Shown: piece by piece, positions 19,269 to 27,969 of the stretch | Layout of the letters: the number at the start of each line of letters is the position of its first letter | Position numbering within the stretch: position 1 is the stretch's first letter | Assembly (NCBI GenBank): GCA_949740725.1 | Contig: CATJIO010000104.1 | Coordinates: 19,128 to 83,127, forward strand | Direction of reading: 5' to 3' | Source of the DNA: an uncultured Lachnospiraceae bacterium | GTDB lineage: Bacteria; Bacillota; Clostridia; Lachnospirales; Lachnospiraceae | Length of the DNA: 64,000 nt | Notes under the pieces: generated by a model | What the model saw: only the letters and a program-made list of their open reading frames with translations | What the model was told of the DNA's origin: nothing | Databases searched by the model: none | Program-made: the position numbers and the translations under genes

Positions 19269-20051
19269 ATGATAGAGAAACGGGAGTCAGTGTTTTTTTT
19301 GGGGGCAAGGCACAGCGATGCTACCAGTGATATGCCGCCTCATGCCCATGATTTTTATGAGTTGAACTTCATGACTAGGGGAAGCACGAAGATGAAACTG
19401 AACGAGAAGGTGATCGAGTACGATTCCTATGATTTTTTGTTGATTCCGCCTCATATTAAACATATTTTGTATGAGTCGGATTATGAGCTTTTTGACAATT
19501 ACGTAATCTGGTTTGAACCTCCAAAGAAACAGCTTCTGATGGAAAATCAGGTGATCAAGCTCCACGATTACGACGGCGCGGTACAGTTTTTGTGTGCGGA
19601 GATTTATCGGAGGTACATGAAAACCGGGATGGCGGAAAGGGAACTGATGAATATTTATCTGGAGGCGGTGATCTGGCATATGAAAAAGGGACTTATTTTA
19701 GCCACTGACCAGGCATCGCGGAATGATGAGGATTTAATTGATGAGGCAATTAAATTTATCAATATCAATATCCGGAATGCGCGTTTGTCTGTGGAAATGA
19801 TTTCCAGAAAACTAAATGTATCGGAGGAACATTTTTCACGGATGTTTAAGAAGAAAATCGGAATTCCTCCGGTGAAGTATGTGAATGAAGTTAAGGTGGC
19901 TGAGGCGAAGCGGATGCTCTTAAAAACAGATATGACGGTGAAGGAGATCGCTTCAGCACTTTATTATTCGGATCAGTTCTATTTTTCCCAGCAGTTTAAG
20001 CGGATCACTGGGTATTCTCCAAGCGAATACCGGAGAAGCACATTGTATTAA
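19269..20051 (+). CDS. AraC family transcription regulator
   Basis: A 260-residue regulator with an N-terminal cupin ligand domain (PPHAHDFYELNFMTRG, DFLLIPPHIKH) and two C-terminal helix-turn-helix motifs (about 165-255; SVEMISRKLNVSEEHFSRMF and TVKEIASALYYSDQFYFSQQ, then GYSPSEYRR). The open frame reaches back to 19188, but that lies in a terminator; GGAGGA at 19259-19264 before ATG 19269 sets the start. It precedes a sugar-acid and transport operon in the same direction and probably activates it in response to a sugar or sugar acid. Confidence 0.9.
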   Translation: MIEKRESVFFLGARHSDATSDMPPHAHDFYELNFMTRGSTKMKLNEKVIEYDSYDFLLIPPHIKHILYESDYELFDNYVIWFEPPKKQLLMENQVIKLHDYDGAVQFLCAEIYRRYMKTGMAERELMNIYLEAVIWHMKKGLILATDQASRNDEDLIDEAIKFININIRNARLSVEMISRKLNVSEEHFSRMFKKKIGIPPVKYVNEVKVAEAKRMLLKTDMTVKEIASALYYSDQFYFSQQFKRITGYSPSEYRRSTLY

Positions 20052-20090
20052 CGACGAGAGCACCGGAAAATGGATATCAAAAAATTACAT

Positions 20091-20139
20091 GCATTTGCAT
20101 TTTTGTCCCATGGCTATCTGGAGTAGAATCCACTATAAT
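20091..20139 (+). promoter_or_regulatory. Putative activator-dependent promoter of the sugar operon
   Basis: TATAAT at 20134-20139 has no good -35 box at 17 bases. The direct repeat GCATTTGCATTT (20091-20102) lies upstream and could be an AraC-type site. This fits a promoter needing an activator. Confidence 0.4.
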
Positions 20140-20235
20140 TATCTTATAAAATACAGATAAAAAGTAACGTATACGGGAAAAATATGTGTATTTTCACTAA
20201 AAATACTCTTCTGAATTTCCAAGAGGGCGGAGCAT

Positions 20236-21423
20236 ATGAAAATTAGAGATGTAAAATTTTATCCAATTAAGGTACGTAACAATGCCAAAGGAGGGGTGTA
20301 CTGGTTTTTGCTGAAGCTCACCACAGATTCCAATGTAAGCGGGTGGGGAGAGATGATATGGAATGCATACGATCCAGGCACCCTTGAGTGTATGGTGTAC
20401 GATATAGCGGAAAATTATATTATTGGGGAGAATCCCTTTTCCATTGAGAAGGTGTTCGGCAAGATCTTTGCCAAGCACAGCAAGAGGCATACCGATTTAT
20501 CCACAATGGGAATCATCAGCGGGTTTGAAATCGCCTGCTGGGATATCATTGGCAAGGAAACCGGACAGCCGGTTTATAACTTGCTGGGGGGAATGGTGAA
20601 TGATCGGATCCGTGCATATACCTATCTGTATGAAAAGGAGGATCGGATTTTCTGCGAAGATTTCTGGCAGCTTCCGGAGGCTTGCGCCAGGCGGGCGGCG
20701 GAATATGTAGATATGGGCTTTACCGCGGTGAAGTTGGATCCCCTAGCCCCTTATCTGGATGATTACATTGTGCATATGCCTAGTCGGGAGACACTTCTTC
20801 GGGCAGAAAAAACCGTGAGGAATATCCGAGAGGCAGTAGGGGAAAACTGTGATATTATCATCGGCACGCATGGACAGTTTACAGCAGCCGGGGCGATTCG
20901 TGTGGCAAAATACCTTGAGAAATATGATCCCCTTTGGTTCGAGGAGCCCACCCCTCCGGAGAATCCGCTGGTACTGCAAAAGGTAGCGCAGGCAACCACT
21001 ATCCCCATTGCAACTGGAGAACGGCTTTCCACCAAATATGAGTTTACCACCCTTTTGGAGCAGAAGAGCTGCGATATCTTCCAGGTGGATCTGGCCGGTG
21101 TGGGAGGGATTTTGGAGGCAAAAAAGATCGCGGCTATGTGCCAGGCATGGCATACCCAGATTACCACCCATTTCTGGGCGGGACCGGTGAACTTCGCCGC
21201 GCAGCTTCAGCTGGATGCCTGCTGTCCTAACTTTTTGATTCAGGAGGCGATCGAGACCATGGGCAGCTTTGGCGGCTTTGACCGGATTATGAAAAAGCCC
21301 TTCTGCTGGGAAGATGGTTATTTCCTTCTGTCCAATGAGCCAGGATTGGGAATCCAGCTGGATGAAGAGAAGATTCAGGAATATGTTGTGGATGATTATG
21401 AGGAGCAGAATATTTTAATTTAA
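20236..21423 (+). CDS. Mandelate racemase / muconate lactonizing enzyme family protein (sugar-acid dehydratase-like)
   Basis: A 395-residue enolase-superfamily enzyme, likely a sugar-acid dehydratase or cycloisomerase. It has the N-terminal capping domain (1-130), then a TIM barrel with the KLDP lysine motif, FEEPTPPENP (metal Glu), ATGERL (metal Glu), the QVDLAGVGG strand and the THFWAGPV histidine. At the usual first metal position (D-x-N/H-G) the sequence reads GTHGQ, so the common Asp appears to be Gly or Thr; this may be a subgroup feature. It is the first gene of an operon with an ABC importer and two oxidoreductases. Confidence 0.8.
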   Translation: MKIRDVKFYPIKVRNNAKGGVYWFLLKLTTDSNVSGWGEMIWNAYDPGTLECMVYDIAENYIIGENPFSIEKVFGKIFAKHSKRHTDLSTMGIISGFEIACWDIIGKETGQPVYNLLGGMVNDRIRAYTYLYEKEDRIFCEDFWQLPEACARRAAEYVDMGFTAVKLDPLAPYLDDYIVHMPSRETLLRAEKTVRNIREAVGENCDIIIGTHGQFTAAGAIRVAKYLEKYDPLWFEEPTPPENPLVLQKVAQATTIPIATGERLSTKYEFTTLLEQKSCDIFQVDLAGVGGILEAKKIAAMCQAWHTQITTHFWAGPVNFAAQLQLDACCPNFLIQEAIETMGSFGGFDRIMKKPFCWEDGYFLLSNEPGLGIQLDEEKIQEYVVDDYEEQNILI

Positions 21424-21440
21424 GTCGGGAGGATACAAAT

Positions 21441-22760
21441 ATGAGAAAAAAACAGATTATCCGTGTATTGCTTTGCACCTCTATGCTGATTATGGCTGGG
21501 TGTGGAAACAGCAGTAAGCCTGTGGAAACTTCATCTGGAGGAGAACAGGCAGAGGAAGAGACGTCTGCTTCCAGCGGGGAGAAGCGGGTGGTGACTATCT
21601 GGTATGACGGCACAGAGGAGGAGTCAGTGAAGCGTCTGGAGCCAGAATTTGAAGCGCTGCATCCGGACATTGATCTACAATTTGAAATCGTTCCCTACAG
21701 TGATTTATCTACCAAGGAAATGGTGGCCTGTCAGTCCTCTGTGGGGCCGGATGTGATGTGGCAGAGCTATGCCTGGACCAACAGCTTTGCCAAAATGGGG
21801 CTTTTGGCTTCCTACAGCAGCTATCTGGAACAGTCGGATGCCATTGATTTGGAGAATGATTTTGATCCGGTAGCCCTGGAGCTGGGAACAGTGGATGGGG
21901 AGATCTACGGACTGCCTTGGAGCATGGAAGCAATGTGCCTGGTTTATAATAAAGATATGTTCCGGGAAGCCGGGCTGGATCCGGAGGATCCGCCGACCAA
22001 CTGGGAAGAGCTGATAGAATGTGCCAAGGCATTGACAGTGGATAAGGATGGGGACAAAACTGTGGATCAGTATGGCTACGGCCTGGTGGGCAATCTGACG
22101 GGAAATACCTGGTTCCGTTTTGTGCCGGAGCTGTGGAGCGCAGGCGGCGAGGTGGCCAGTGAAGACTTGACTGCCGGCAGCTTGAATTCCCCGGAGGCCA
22201 TAGAGACCATGACTCACTATGCAGGGCTGCTTACGGAACATCATGTGGCGCCGGAGGGCTCGGTAAATAACGGAGCGGCGGAAGTGCGCACCCTATTCAA
22301 CAATAAGAATGTGGCGATGTATGTGGATGGGCAGGCAGCAGTAAAGAATATCCAAAAGGATGCCCCGGATATTGATGTGGGCGTAGCGCTTTGGCCGGGA
22401 AAGAATGGTCCTTTGGACGCCGGACTGGGAGGATATTATATCGCCACGCCGAAAAATGCGGCAAACCCGGATGATGCCTGGATCTTTATTGAATATTTCC
22501 TGTCCAAGGAAGTGCAGGAATATTTCCCCATCGCCTTTCCTGCCAACTTAAAGGCGCGGGAAACGGATCGGTTTGATGATGAGATTTCCCAGGTATTTGC
22601 AGAGCAGATTACTCACACCCGGAATTTCCAGCCGCTGGCAGACACACCAGGGGCCCAGCAAATCATCCTGGACGCAGTGCAATCCTGCTTAACCGGCATG
22701 AGCACACCAGAGGAGGCCATGATAGAAGCCAATGAAGCCTTGAATCAGATATTGCAGTAA
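21441..22760 (+). CDS. ABC sugar transporter, extracellular solute-binding lipoprotein
   Basis: A 439-residue family-1 solute-binding protein. The lipobox ends at Cys21 (LIMAGCGNSS). The mature part shows the usual VTIWYDGTEEESVKRLEPEFEA start, GLPWSMEAMCLVYNKDMF hinge region and DDAWIFIEYFLSKEVQEYF near the C-terminus. It binds a mono- or oligosaccharide outside the cell for the two permeases that follow. A hairpin after the stop may keep its mRNA abundant compared with the permeases. Confidence 0.9.
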   Translation: MRKKQIIRVLLCTSMLIMAGCGNSSKPVETSSGGEQAEEETSASSGEKRVVTIWYDGTEEESVKRLEPEFEALHPDIDLQFEIVPYSDLSTKEMVACQSSVGPDVMWQSYAWTNSFAKMGLLASYSSYLEQSDAIDLENDFDPVALELGTVDGEIYGLPWSMEAMCLVYNKDMFREAGLDPEDPPTNWEELIECAKALTVDKDGDKTVDQYGYGLVGNLTGNTWFRFVPELWSAGGEVASEDLTAGSLNSPEAIETMTHYAGLLTEHHVAPEGSVNNGAAEVRTLFNNKNVAMYVDGQAAVKNIQKDAPDIDVGVALWPGKNGPLDAGLGGYYIATPKNAANPDDAWIFIEYFLSKEVQEYFPIAFPANLKARETDRFDDEISQVFAEQITHTRNFQPLADTPGAQQIILDAVQSCLTGMSTPEEAMIEANEALNQILQ

Positions 22761-22785
22761 ATGTTCATCAGCACATTAGTTTCAT

Positions 22786-22812
22786 GGACCGCGCGTTAAA
22801 AAATGCGCGGCC
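22786..22812 (+). other. Intercistronic hairpin after the binding protein gene
   Basis: CCGCGC (22789-22794) pairs with GCGCGG (22805-22810), extended by flanking GG/CC. No T tract follows, so partial processing or mRNA protection is more likely than full termination. Confidence 0.55.
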
Positions 22813-22840
22813 CTGTTGAATCTGACAGGAAAACCTTGAT

Positions 22841-23731
22841 ATGGAGAAAGAAATGGATAAGATGAAAAAGAAGAAAAGAAGAGAGCATCCGTTTTTCTAT
22901 CTGCTGCCGACGCTGGTGATCTTGTGCCTTTTGGTGGCCTATCCCTTGTTAAATAACCTGGTTAACAGCTTATCTTTCCAGGGGATTTTCCCCACCATGG
23001 CAAATTATCAAAAGTTGTTTTCTGACCGGTATTTCCGCCAGGATCTTAAAAATACCTTCCAGTGGTTGCTTTATACTGTTCCTTTTGAAATGCTTTTCGG
23101 GCTTTTGATTGCTATTTTGCTCAATGGGGAAACTGGCATGAAAAAGTTTTTCCGCACTATCTTTATCATTCCCTGGGTTATTCCCGCGGTGGTGGTGTGC
23201 ATTATCTGGAAGTGGATTTACAATGCGGATTACGGGATTTTAAATTATATCCTGCAGGCCCTGGGCCTGATTCAGAAAAATCAGTTGTGGGTGTCTGACC
23301 CAAAGCAGGTATTGCAGTGCATCGCTGTGGTATACGTGTGGAAAATTTCGCCTTTTGTGATGATTATGTACTTAAGCGGGCTTCAGTCCATCTCTTCCGA
23401 TATTTACGAGAGCGCCAGGCTGGATGGGGCTAACTGGCTGCAACAGGTGGGATACATTACCCTGCCTCTACTCTTCCCGGTAATGCGCTCCGTGATTTTG
23501 GTTTCCGTGATCTGGTCATTAAATTCCTTTGTGTATATTTACAGTATTTCTGGAGGCGGGCCAGCCAGGGTGTCTGAGATTGTACAGATTTTTATTTACA
23601 AAACGGGAATTGAACAGTATAATTTTCAGTATTCCGCCGCTGCAGCGAATATATTCTTGCTGATTGTCATGGCGATTGCCTTTGCCTATATTTCTATGAC
23701 GGAGAAGCAGGATAGAGAAATGATGGGGTAG
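22841..23731 (+). CDS. ABC sugar transporter permease (MalF/UgpA type)
   Basis: A 296-residue CUT1 permease with six membrane helices. The EAA loop is near residue 190 (DIYESARLDGANWLQQVGYITLPLL). The Lys-rich N-terminus is cytoplasmic. Start choice is uncertain: ATG 22841 has a weak ribosome site, while ATG 22853 has GGAG 22843-22846 before it. It works with the next permease and the lipoprotein upstream. Confidence 0.9.
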   Translation: MEKEMDKMKKKKRREHPFFYLLPTLVILCLLVAYPLLNNLVNSLSFQGIFPTMANYQKLFSDRYFRQDLKNTFQWLLYTVPFEMLFGLLIAILLNGETGMKKFFRTIFIIPWVIPAVVVCIIWKWIYNADYGILNYILQALGLIQKNQLWVSDPKQVLQCIAVVYVWKISPFVMIMYLSGLQSISSDIYESARLDGANWLQQVGYITLPLLFPVMRSVILVSVIWSLNSFVYIYSISGGGPARVSEIVQIFIYKTGIEQYNFQYSAAAANIFLLIVMAIAFAYISMTEKQDREMMG

Positions 23732-23741
23732 GAGGGATGAG

Positions 23742-24566
23742 ATGAATCAAATGAAAAAATATGTGCCGTCCATGGTGCTTAGTCTCCTTGGAATCGTAAT
23801 GATTTTCCCTTTTTTCTGGATGATTTCCTGCGCATTTCGCAGGCCGAATGAGCTTCTTTCGTCACCGCCGAGAATGCTGCCGTCTAATCCGACAATCGAC
23901 AGCTTTATCCACGTGCTGTTTGATACAGAGATCCCCCGGTACTTTTTCAATTCCCTAGCGATCGCAACGATAGCTACCCTTCTGTGCATCTTCGTAGCGA
24001 TTCCGGCAGCCTATTCCTTTGCCCGCCACCAATACCGGGGAAAGAATCTGGTCATGATCAGCATCCTTCTCTGTAACATGGTGCCCCAGGCTTCTACCTT
24101 AGTGCCGTTGTATCGGGCGTTGGATCAGTTGGGGTTGATCGACTCCTATGTGGGAATCGCATTTACTCATCTGTTATGTATGCTTCCCTTTTCCATAATT
24201 ATGCTTAACGGCTTTATTAAGACGATCCCGAAAACCCTGGAGGAAGCGGCTATGATTGACGGGTGTACAAGGCTACAGTCTATCTTTAAAATTATTGTCC
24301 CTGTGTGTTCCTCCGGCATCTTTGCAACGGCCATGTACGCCTTTATGATTTCCTGGGAAGAGTTTATGTATGCTATGACCTTTTCCACCAGCAGCCGCGC
24401 CCGGACCATATCCATAGGACTAAAGTTGTTTTCCACTGAGTTTAAAGTGGACTGGTCCTCCATTCTGGCTGCGTCCACCTTGATGACCCTGCCGATCCTG
24501 ATTCTTTTCTTTCTGATTCAGGATACCTTTATCAAAGGGGCAACCGGAGGGGCGCTTAAGGGATAA
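23742..24566 (+). CDS. ABC sugar transporter permease (MalG/UgpE type)
   Basis: A 274-residue CUT1 permease with six membrane helices and EAA loop near 165 (LEEAAMIDGCTRLQSIFKII). It starts 10 bases after the first permease, with GGAGGG upstream. No ATPase gene follows; CUT1 importers in Firmicutes often share an MsmK/MsiK-type ATPase encoded elsewhere. Confidence 0.92.
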   Translation: MNQMKKYVPSMVLSLLGIVMIFPFFWMISCAFRRPNELLSSPPRMLPSNPTIDSFIHVLFDTEIPRYFFNSLAIATIATLLCIFVAIPAAYSFARHQYRGKNLVMISILLCNMVPQASTLVPLYRALDQLGLIDSYVGIAFTHLLCMLPFSIIMLNGFIKTIPKTLEEAAMIDGCTRLQSIFKIIVPVCSSGIFATAMYAFMISWEEFMYAMTFSTSSRARTISIGLKLFSTEFKVDWSSILAASTLMTLPILILFFLIQDTFIKGATGGALKG

Positions 24567-24618
24567 CTGCAGCGGTAAACAGCGGATGACAAACAGTGAT
24601 AAGCAAAGGAGAAAATTA

Positions 24619-25581
24619 ATGGAACGAAAAGTGAGATGGGGGATTCTCGGATATGCGGGAATTGCCAGAAAGCATGTATTGCCGGCGATGGCAAAGGCGG
24701 ACAATGTCCGGATTATGGCCATCGCCAGCCGGAACCAGGAGAAATTAAAGGAGGCAGTGTCCGCCTTTGGTTTCCCGAAGATTTATGAAAGTTATGAGCG
24801 CCTGCTGGCTGATCCGGAGATCGACGCAGTGTATATCCCGCTGCCCAATGCCCTGCACAAAGAATGGGCTATCCGGGCGGCAAAGGAGGGGAAGCATGTC
24901 CTCTGTGAAAAGCCATTAGCACTGACTGAAGCAGACTGCCGGGAAATGGCGGCAGCCTTTCAGAAAAATCATGTGTATTTAATGGAGGCTTTTATGTACC
25001 GGTTCCTGCCGGGGGTGAAGACGCTTAAGCGCCTGTTGGATGAGGGAGAAATCGGAAAGATACGGCATATTTATTCTACCCACCGTTTTTATCTGGAGGA
25101 TAATCAGAATGTCCGGGTGAATGCAGAGCTGGGTGGCGGTTCTCTCTGGGATGTAGGCTGCTATCCAGTAAATCTGATTAGTTGGCTTTTAGGAGACTAT
25201 CCTGTTGCCATATCGGCAGAAATGAATGTGTTTCAGGGCGTGGATCATGCGCTGGTGGCTAATTTGAGATATAAGGATGGGGTGACAGCCAATATCAGTT
25301 GCGGTTTTGATGGCCATTCCATGAAGCTGACGGAGATTAATGGAACGAAGGGAAGTATCCTGGTGAGAAGCACCTTTATTGATACCAATCTGCCCATAGA
25401 AGTATTCTATCCGGATGGGCGGATCCGACAGATTCCCGTGGAGGAGAATGACTGCTACCAGCTGGAGGTGGAGGAATTTTCCGACGCAGTGCTTCAAGGG
25501 CGAAAGCCAGTGCTGGAACTGGAGGAGACAATCAGGAATTGCCGGCTGATGGAAAAAATTTTGCAGGTTGCCAGGGGATAG
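24619..25581 (+). CDS. Gfo/Idh/MocA family oxidoreductase (first copy)
   Basis: An NAD(P)-dependent sugar or polyol dehydrogenase, 320 residues. The N-terminal Rossmann fold has WGILGYAGIARKHVLPAM; the EKPLALT motif supplies the conserved lysine. The C-terminal domain (about 125-310) binds substrate. The frame opens at 24586, but AAAGGAG at 24605-24611 before ATG 24619 sets the start. It probably oxidises the imported sugar or a derivative, together with its neighbour. Confidence 0.9.
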   Translation: MERKVRWGILGYAGIARKHVLPAMAKADNVRIMAIASRNQEKLKEAVSAFGFPKIYESYERLLADPEIDAVYIPLPNALHKEWAIRAAKEGKHVLCEKPLALTEADCREMAAAFQKNHVYLMEAFMYRFLPGVKTLKRLLDEGEIGKIRHIYSTHRFYLEDNQNVRVNAELGGGSLWDVGCYPVNLISWLLGDYPVAISAEMNVFQGVDHALVANLRYKDGVTANISCGFDGHSMKLTEINGTKGSILVRSTFIDTNLPIEVFYPDGRIRQIPVEENDCYQLEVEEFSDAVLQGRKPVLELEETIRNCRLMEKILQVARG

Positions 25582-25613
25582 GCCTGGGTGGTTAGGAAGG
25601 GTTGAACGAGCGT

Positions 25614-26567
25614 ATGTTTCGATTTGGGATTATAGGTGCGGGGAGCATCGCAGAGAAATTTTGTCAGGCTGCAGCCTTGACGCAGGAGGGGAAGGTGGCG
25701 GCGGTGGCCAGCAAGAACGAAGGGCGGGCCAGAGTTTTTGCAGAGAAACAGGGTGTGGAGCGGTATTACGGAAGTTATGAGGCCATGCTGGATGAGGAAC
25801 GTCTGGATGCGGTGTATATCGCCACTACCAGTAACTTCCATGCCGAGAATATTCTGCTTTGTCTGGAAAAGGGGATTCCGGTTTTATGTGAAAAGCCTAT
25901 GTTTCTTTCCGGGAAGGAGGCAGAAAGGGCTTTTACCCTGGCTAGAGAGAAAAGTGTGTTTGTGATGGAAGCCATGTGGTCTCGCTTCCTTCCTTGCATT
26001 CAGAAGGCTAAGGCATGGATTGATGAAGGGAAAATCGGTGAAATACACCTGGCTAATTATACCGGAGGGATCCATGCGGGAGAGGATCACCGGATATTTG
26101 ATCCAAAGCTGGGGGGCGGGGTGCTTTATGACTTGATGGTGTATCCGATAGAAATCCTGATGTATTTGATTCAGCAGCCGCTGTTAGAGGTTCGGCCCCA
26201 GATCCGTTATGCCGCCAGCGGGGTGGATGTGACAGACACTTTGGTAATCCAGTTTGAGACCTGTCAGGCTGTGTGCCAAGCTACGGCCTATTCCCGGATC
26301 CCGTCTCCCTGCGGAATATACGGATCAAAGGGGTACATCCGAATCGAACATACGCATCAGGCGTCCCTGGTGGAGCGGTATGACGGCCAGCTCCAGCTGG
26401 CAGAACGGTATGAGGCCCCAGTTAAAAATGGGTTTGAGTATGAGATCGAAGAGGTGATCCGCTGTGTGAAAGAGGGGAGAGGGGAAAGCGAGATCATGCC
26501 ATGGGCAGACACGGTTTGCTGCGCAAAGCTGTTTGACCAGATCTTATCCAGGAGGGCTCTTGCTTAA
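25614..26567 (+). CDS. Gfo/Idh/MocA family oxidoreductase (second copy)
   Basis: A second NAD(P)-dependent oxidoreductase of about 317 residues: Rossmann motif FGIIGAGSIAEKF, CEKPMFLS lysine motif, and C-terminal substrate domain. It resembles the preceding gene in layout but is clearly diverged. A TTG at 25602 would sit too close to AGGAAGG (25594-25600), so ATG 25614 is preferred, with a longer spacing than usual. It is the last gene of the sugar operon. Confidence 0.88.
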   Translation: MFRFGIIGAGSIAEKFCQAAALTQEGKVAAVASKNEGRARVFAEKQGVERYYGSYEAMLDEERLDAVYIATTSNFHAENILLCLEKGIPVLCEKPMFLSGKEAERAFTLAREKSVFVMEAMWSRFLPCIQKAKAWIDEGKIGEIHLANYTGGIHAGEDHRIFDPKLGGGVLYDLMVYPIEILMYLIQQPLLEVRPQIRYAASGVDVTDTLVIQFETCQAVCQATAYSRIPSPCGIYGSKGYIRIEHTHQASLVERYDGQLQLAERYEAPVKNGFEYEIEEVIRCVKEGRGESEIMPWADTVCCAKLFDQILSRRALA

Positions 26568-26677
26568 GCGTCCATTAAGAGTATCCCTCCCGCATTATGG
26601 TGAAATTACCTCTTGATGTTTTGCCTTCTATTTGGTATACTTCTTTTTGCATTGATAATCGGGATTCGATTCTCCCG

Positions 26678-26716
26678 GACTGGTTCGAAACCTTCCCAGG
26701 ATAAAAAACTAAGGAA
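26678..26716 (+). promoter_or_regulatory. PreQ1-I-like riboswitch
   Basis: CTGG (26680-26683) pairs with CCAG (26696-26699) around a pyrimidine-containing loop starting TTCGAAACC, and is followed by the A-rich tail ATAAAAAACTAAGG (26701-26714). This order (short stem, GGTTC-type loop, A-rich tail ending CTAAGG) matches the class I preQ1 aptamer known from Bacillus que genes. The tail CTAAGG (26709-26714) is complementary to CCTTAG (26760-26765) in the terminator loop downstream, as expected for a transcriptional switch. It precedes a broken ECF transporter gene. Confidence 0.65.
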
Positions 26717-26752
26717 CAAATGCGAAAAGAACTGCGCGCAGCCCGTTTTTTT

Positions 26753-26777
26753 GCCGTGTCCTTAGACACGGCTTTTT
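26753..26777 (+). terminator. Terminator of the preQ1-like switch
   Basis: GCCGTGTC (26753-26760) pairs perfectly with GACACGGC (26765-26772), followed by five T. Confidence 0.85.
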
Positions 26778-26793
26778 GTATTGAGGATAGTCT

Positions 26794-26990
26794 GGCATTC
26801 ATGCCATGCGGCTGACCATGGCTGCATTTTGCATAACATTGCATTTTGTGGGGGCTTATTTGGCGCTTTGACTTAAGCTTACCATTTATCTGGACAGTGT
26901 GGGGACAGTGCTTGCAGGAGCAATGCTAGGGCCCTGGTATGGGATGATGGCCGCCTTTGGGGGCGGAGTGCTAAGCGCCTTTTTCGTGCA
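26794..26990 (+). pseudogene. Broken ECF transporter S component (queuosine-precursor type?)
   Basis: Reading from ATG 26806, the frame gives RLTMAAFCITLHFVGAYLAL, an in-frame TGA (26869-26871), then LKLTIYLDSVGTVLAGAMLG and PWYGMMAAFGGGVLSAFF. The YLDSVGTVLAGA-LGPWYG pattern is typical of ECF transporter S components. Only about the first 60 codons remain of the usual 160-180; homology ends near 26986. The preQ1-like riboswitch upstream suggests that it once imported a queuosine precursor (QueT/QrtT type). Confidence 0.7.
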
Positions 26991-27069
26991 GCTAAAGGCC
27001 TTTCCTTGTGCCTGGGGAAAGTGCAGGTTTTGTGATTACATTGACGATAATTCCTAGGATCAGGAAGCC

Positions 27070-27339
27070 ATGGTCATAACAAACTCTCAGGTATTATCTC
27101 AGGTGACCGGTGAGCTGGGGGTATTGGAGGTGATTAATTCCGGAAGTTGCTTTGAGCTGCCGAGAGGGACGAAAGAGGAGATCCGGGATATCCAGCTGAT
27201 CAAGAAATATTTTAAGCCGGCTACGGTGAATGTCTATGTAAATAATACCACCAGCATCCGGCAGGATCCGGAGCTGGTGGAGTGGTTTGTGAAAGAAAGC
27301 ATTTCCCCTTTCGCCCATACAAGTGTGCCAATTACTTGA
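27070..27339 (+). pseudogene. Unidentified 89-residue open frame, probably a gene remnant
   Basis: An open frame with sensible codon use, preceded by an in-frame TAG (27052-27054) and without a ribosome site. The sequence (for example RGTKEEIRDIQLIKKYFKPA and YVNNTTSIRQDPELVEWF) looks like real protein, perhaps a C-terminal fragment, but the family was not recognised. It lies behind the broken ECF gene and may be another decayed part of the same salvage locus. Confidence 0.35.
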
Positions 27340-27341
27340 TA

Positions 27342-27851
27342 CTAAGCCATTACATCGATAAAACGTCCTTTCGTAATGGCTTCTGGCTCCATAGTTTTCG
27401 TAGTTTTGAAAACCGTTTGTGTATTCCCACCGGCGATATAGGTCTTGCCGCATTCCGGACACACGCCGGTGCGGTAGGTGACGGACTGGGAGACGATCTC
27501 AGTATCCTCTGATGCCTGGGCCTTTGCCCGGGCATGGGCTACGTGCTCTGATTCGTGGGAGCGGACTGCATAGGCCGCCTTCTCCGGGCTCAGTTTAGTG
27601 GGCGTCTTAAAGGACACGCTGGGGTCATTGGATCCATCCTGGTATTTTCGGTTCTTACAAGTCTGACATTCGCTGGTATCAAAATCTCCCTTTCTGGAAA
27701 CTGCCCTGGAGGCGGGAAAATGAGTATTCCTAAGAGATATGGAAGGATTTTCTATAGCCTGCCCAGAGACATTGGATCCTTTGTAGGCGGACATGGACAA
27801 ATAGGCGGAGGATAAGGAAAAGCTGCCAAAAGAAGATATTGGGTTCATCAT
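27342..27851 (-). CDS. Small HExxH protein with two CxxC pairs (SprA/putative metalloprotease-like)
   Basis: A 169-residue protein with no signal peptide. The N-terminal third is Ser-rich and likely disordered. CQTC (62-65) and CPEC (131-134) could form one zinc site, and the central RSHESEHVAHARAKA contains HESEH (99-103), a fit to the HExxH zinc-protease motif. Similar small proteins are annotated as putative metalloproteases of the SprA-related type, but activity is unproven. A GGAGGT ribosome site precedes the ATG. It is divergent from the retron and ends next to the ECF relic. Confidence 0.6.
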   Translation of the reverse strand: MMNPISSFGSFSLSSAYLSMSAYKGSNVSGQAIENPSISLRNTHFPASRAVSRKGDFDTSECQTCKNRKYQDGSNDPSVSFKTPTKLSPEKAAYAVRSHESEHVAHARAKAQASEDTEIVSQSVTYRTGVCPECGKTYIAGGNTQTVFKTTKTMEPEAITKGRFIDVMA

Positions 27852-27934
27852 AGGACCTCCTTGTGGATGCTGTATGATAAAATTTGATTAATTTTCTTAA
27901 GCATACCACATATAGGAAAAATATTCAAGCAGCA

Positions 27935-27963
27935 TTGTAATCCATCCCCTTCTATGCTAGAAT
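27935..27963 (+). promoter_or_regulatory. Promoter of the retron RNA
   Basis: TTGTAA (27935-27940), 17-base spacer, TAGAAT (27958-27963). The expected transcript start, near 27970, coincides with the first base of the retron a1 repeat. Confidence 0.6.
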
Positions 27964-27969
27964 TCTAAC

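Noticed and set aside
26671..26700. tRNA-like T-loop (GGTTCGAAACC)
   Set aside because: The flanking bases do not form a T stem or acceptor stem, and no anticodon arm is found; the segment fits a preQ1-I aptamer better.
26575..26844. 89-residue minus-strand open frame
   Set aside because: It runs antisense through the riboswitch and terminator and resembles no protein.
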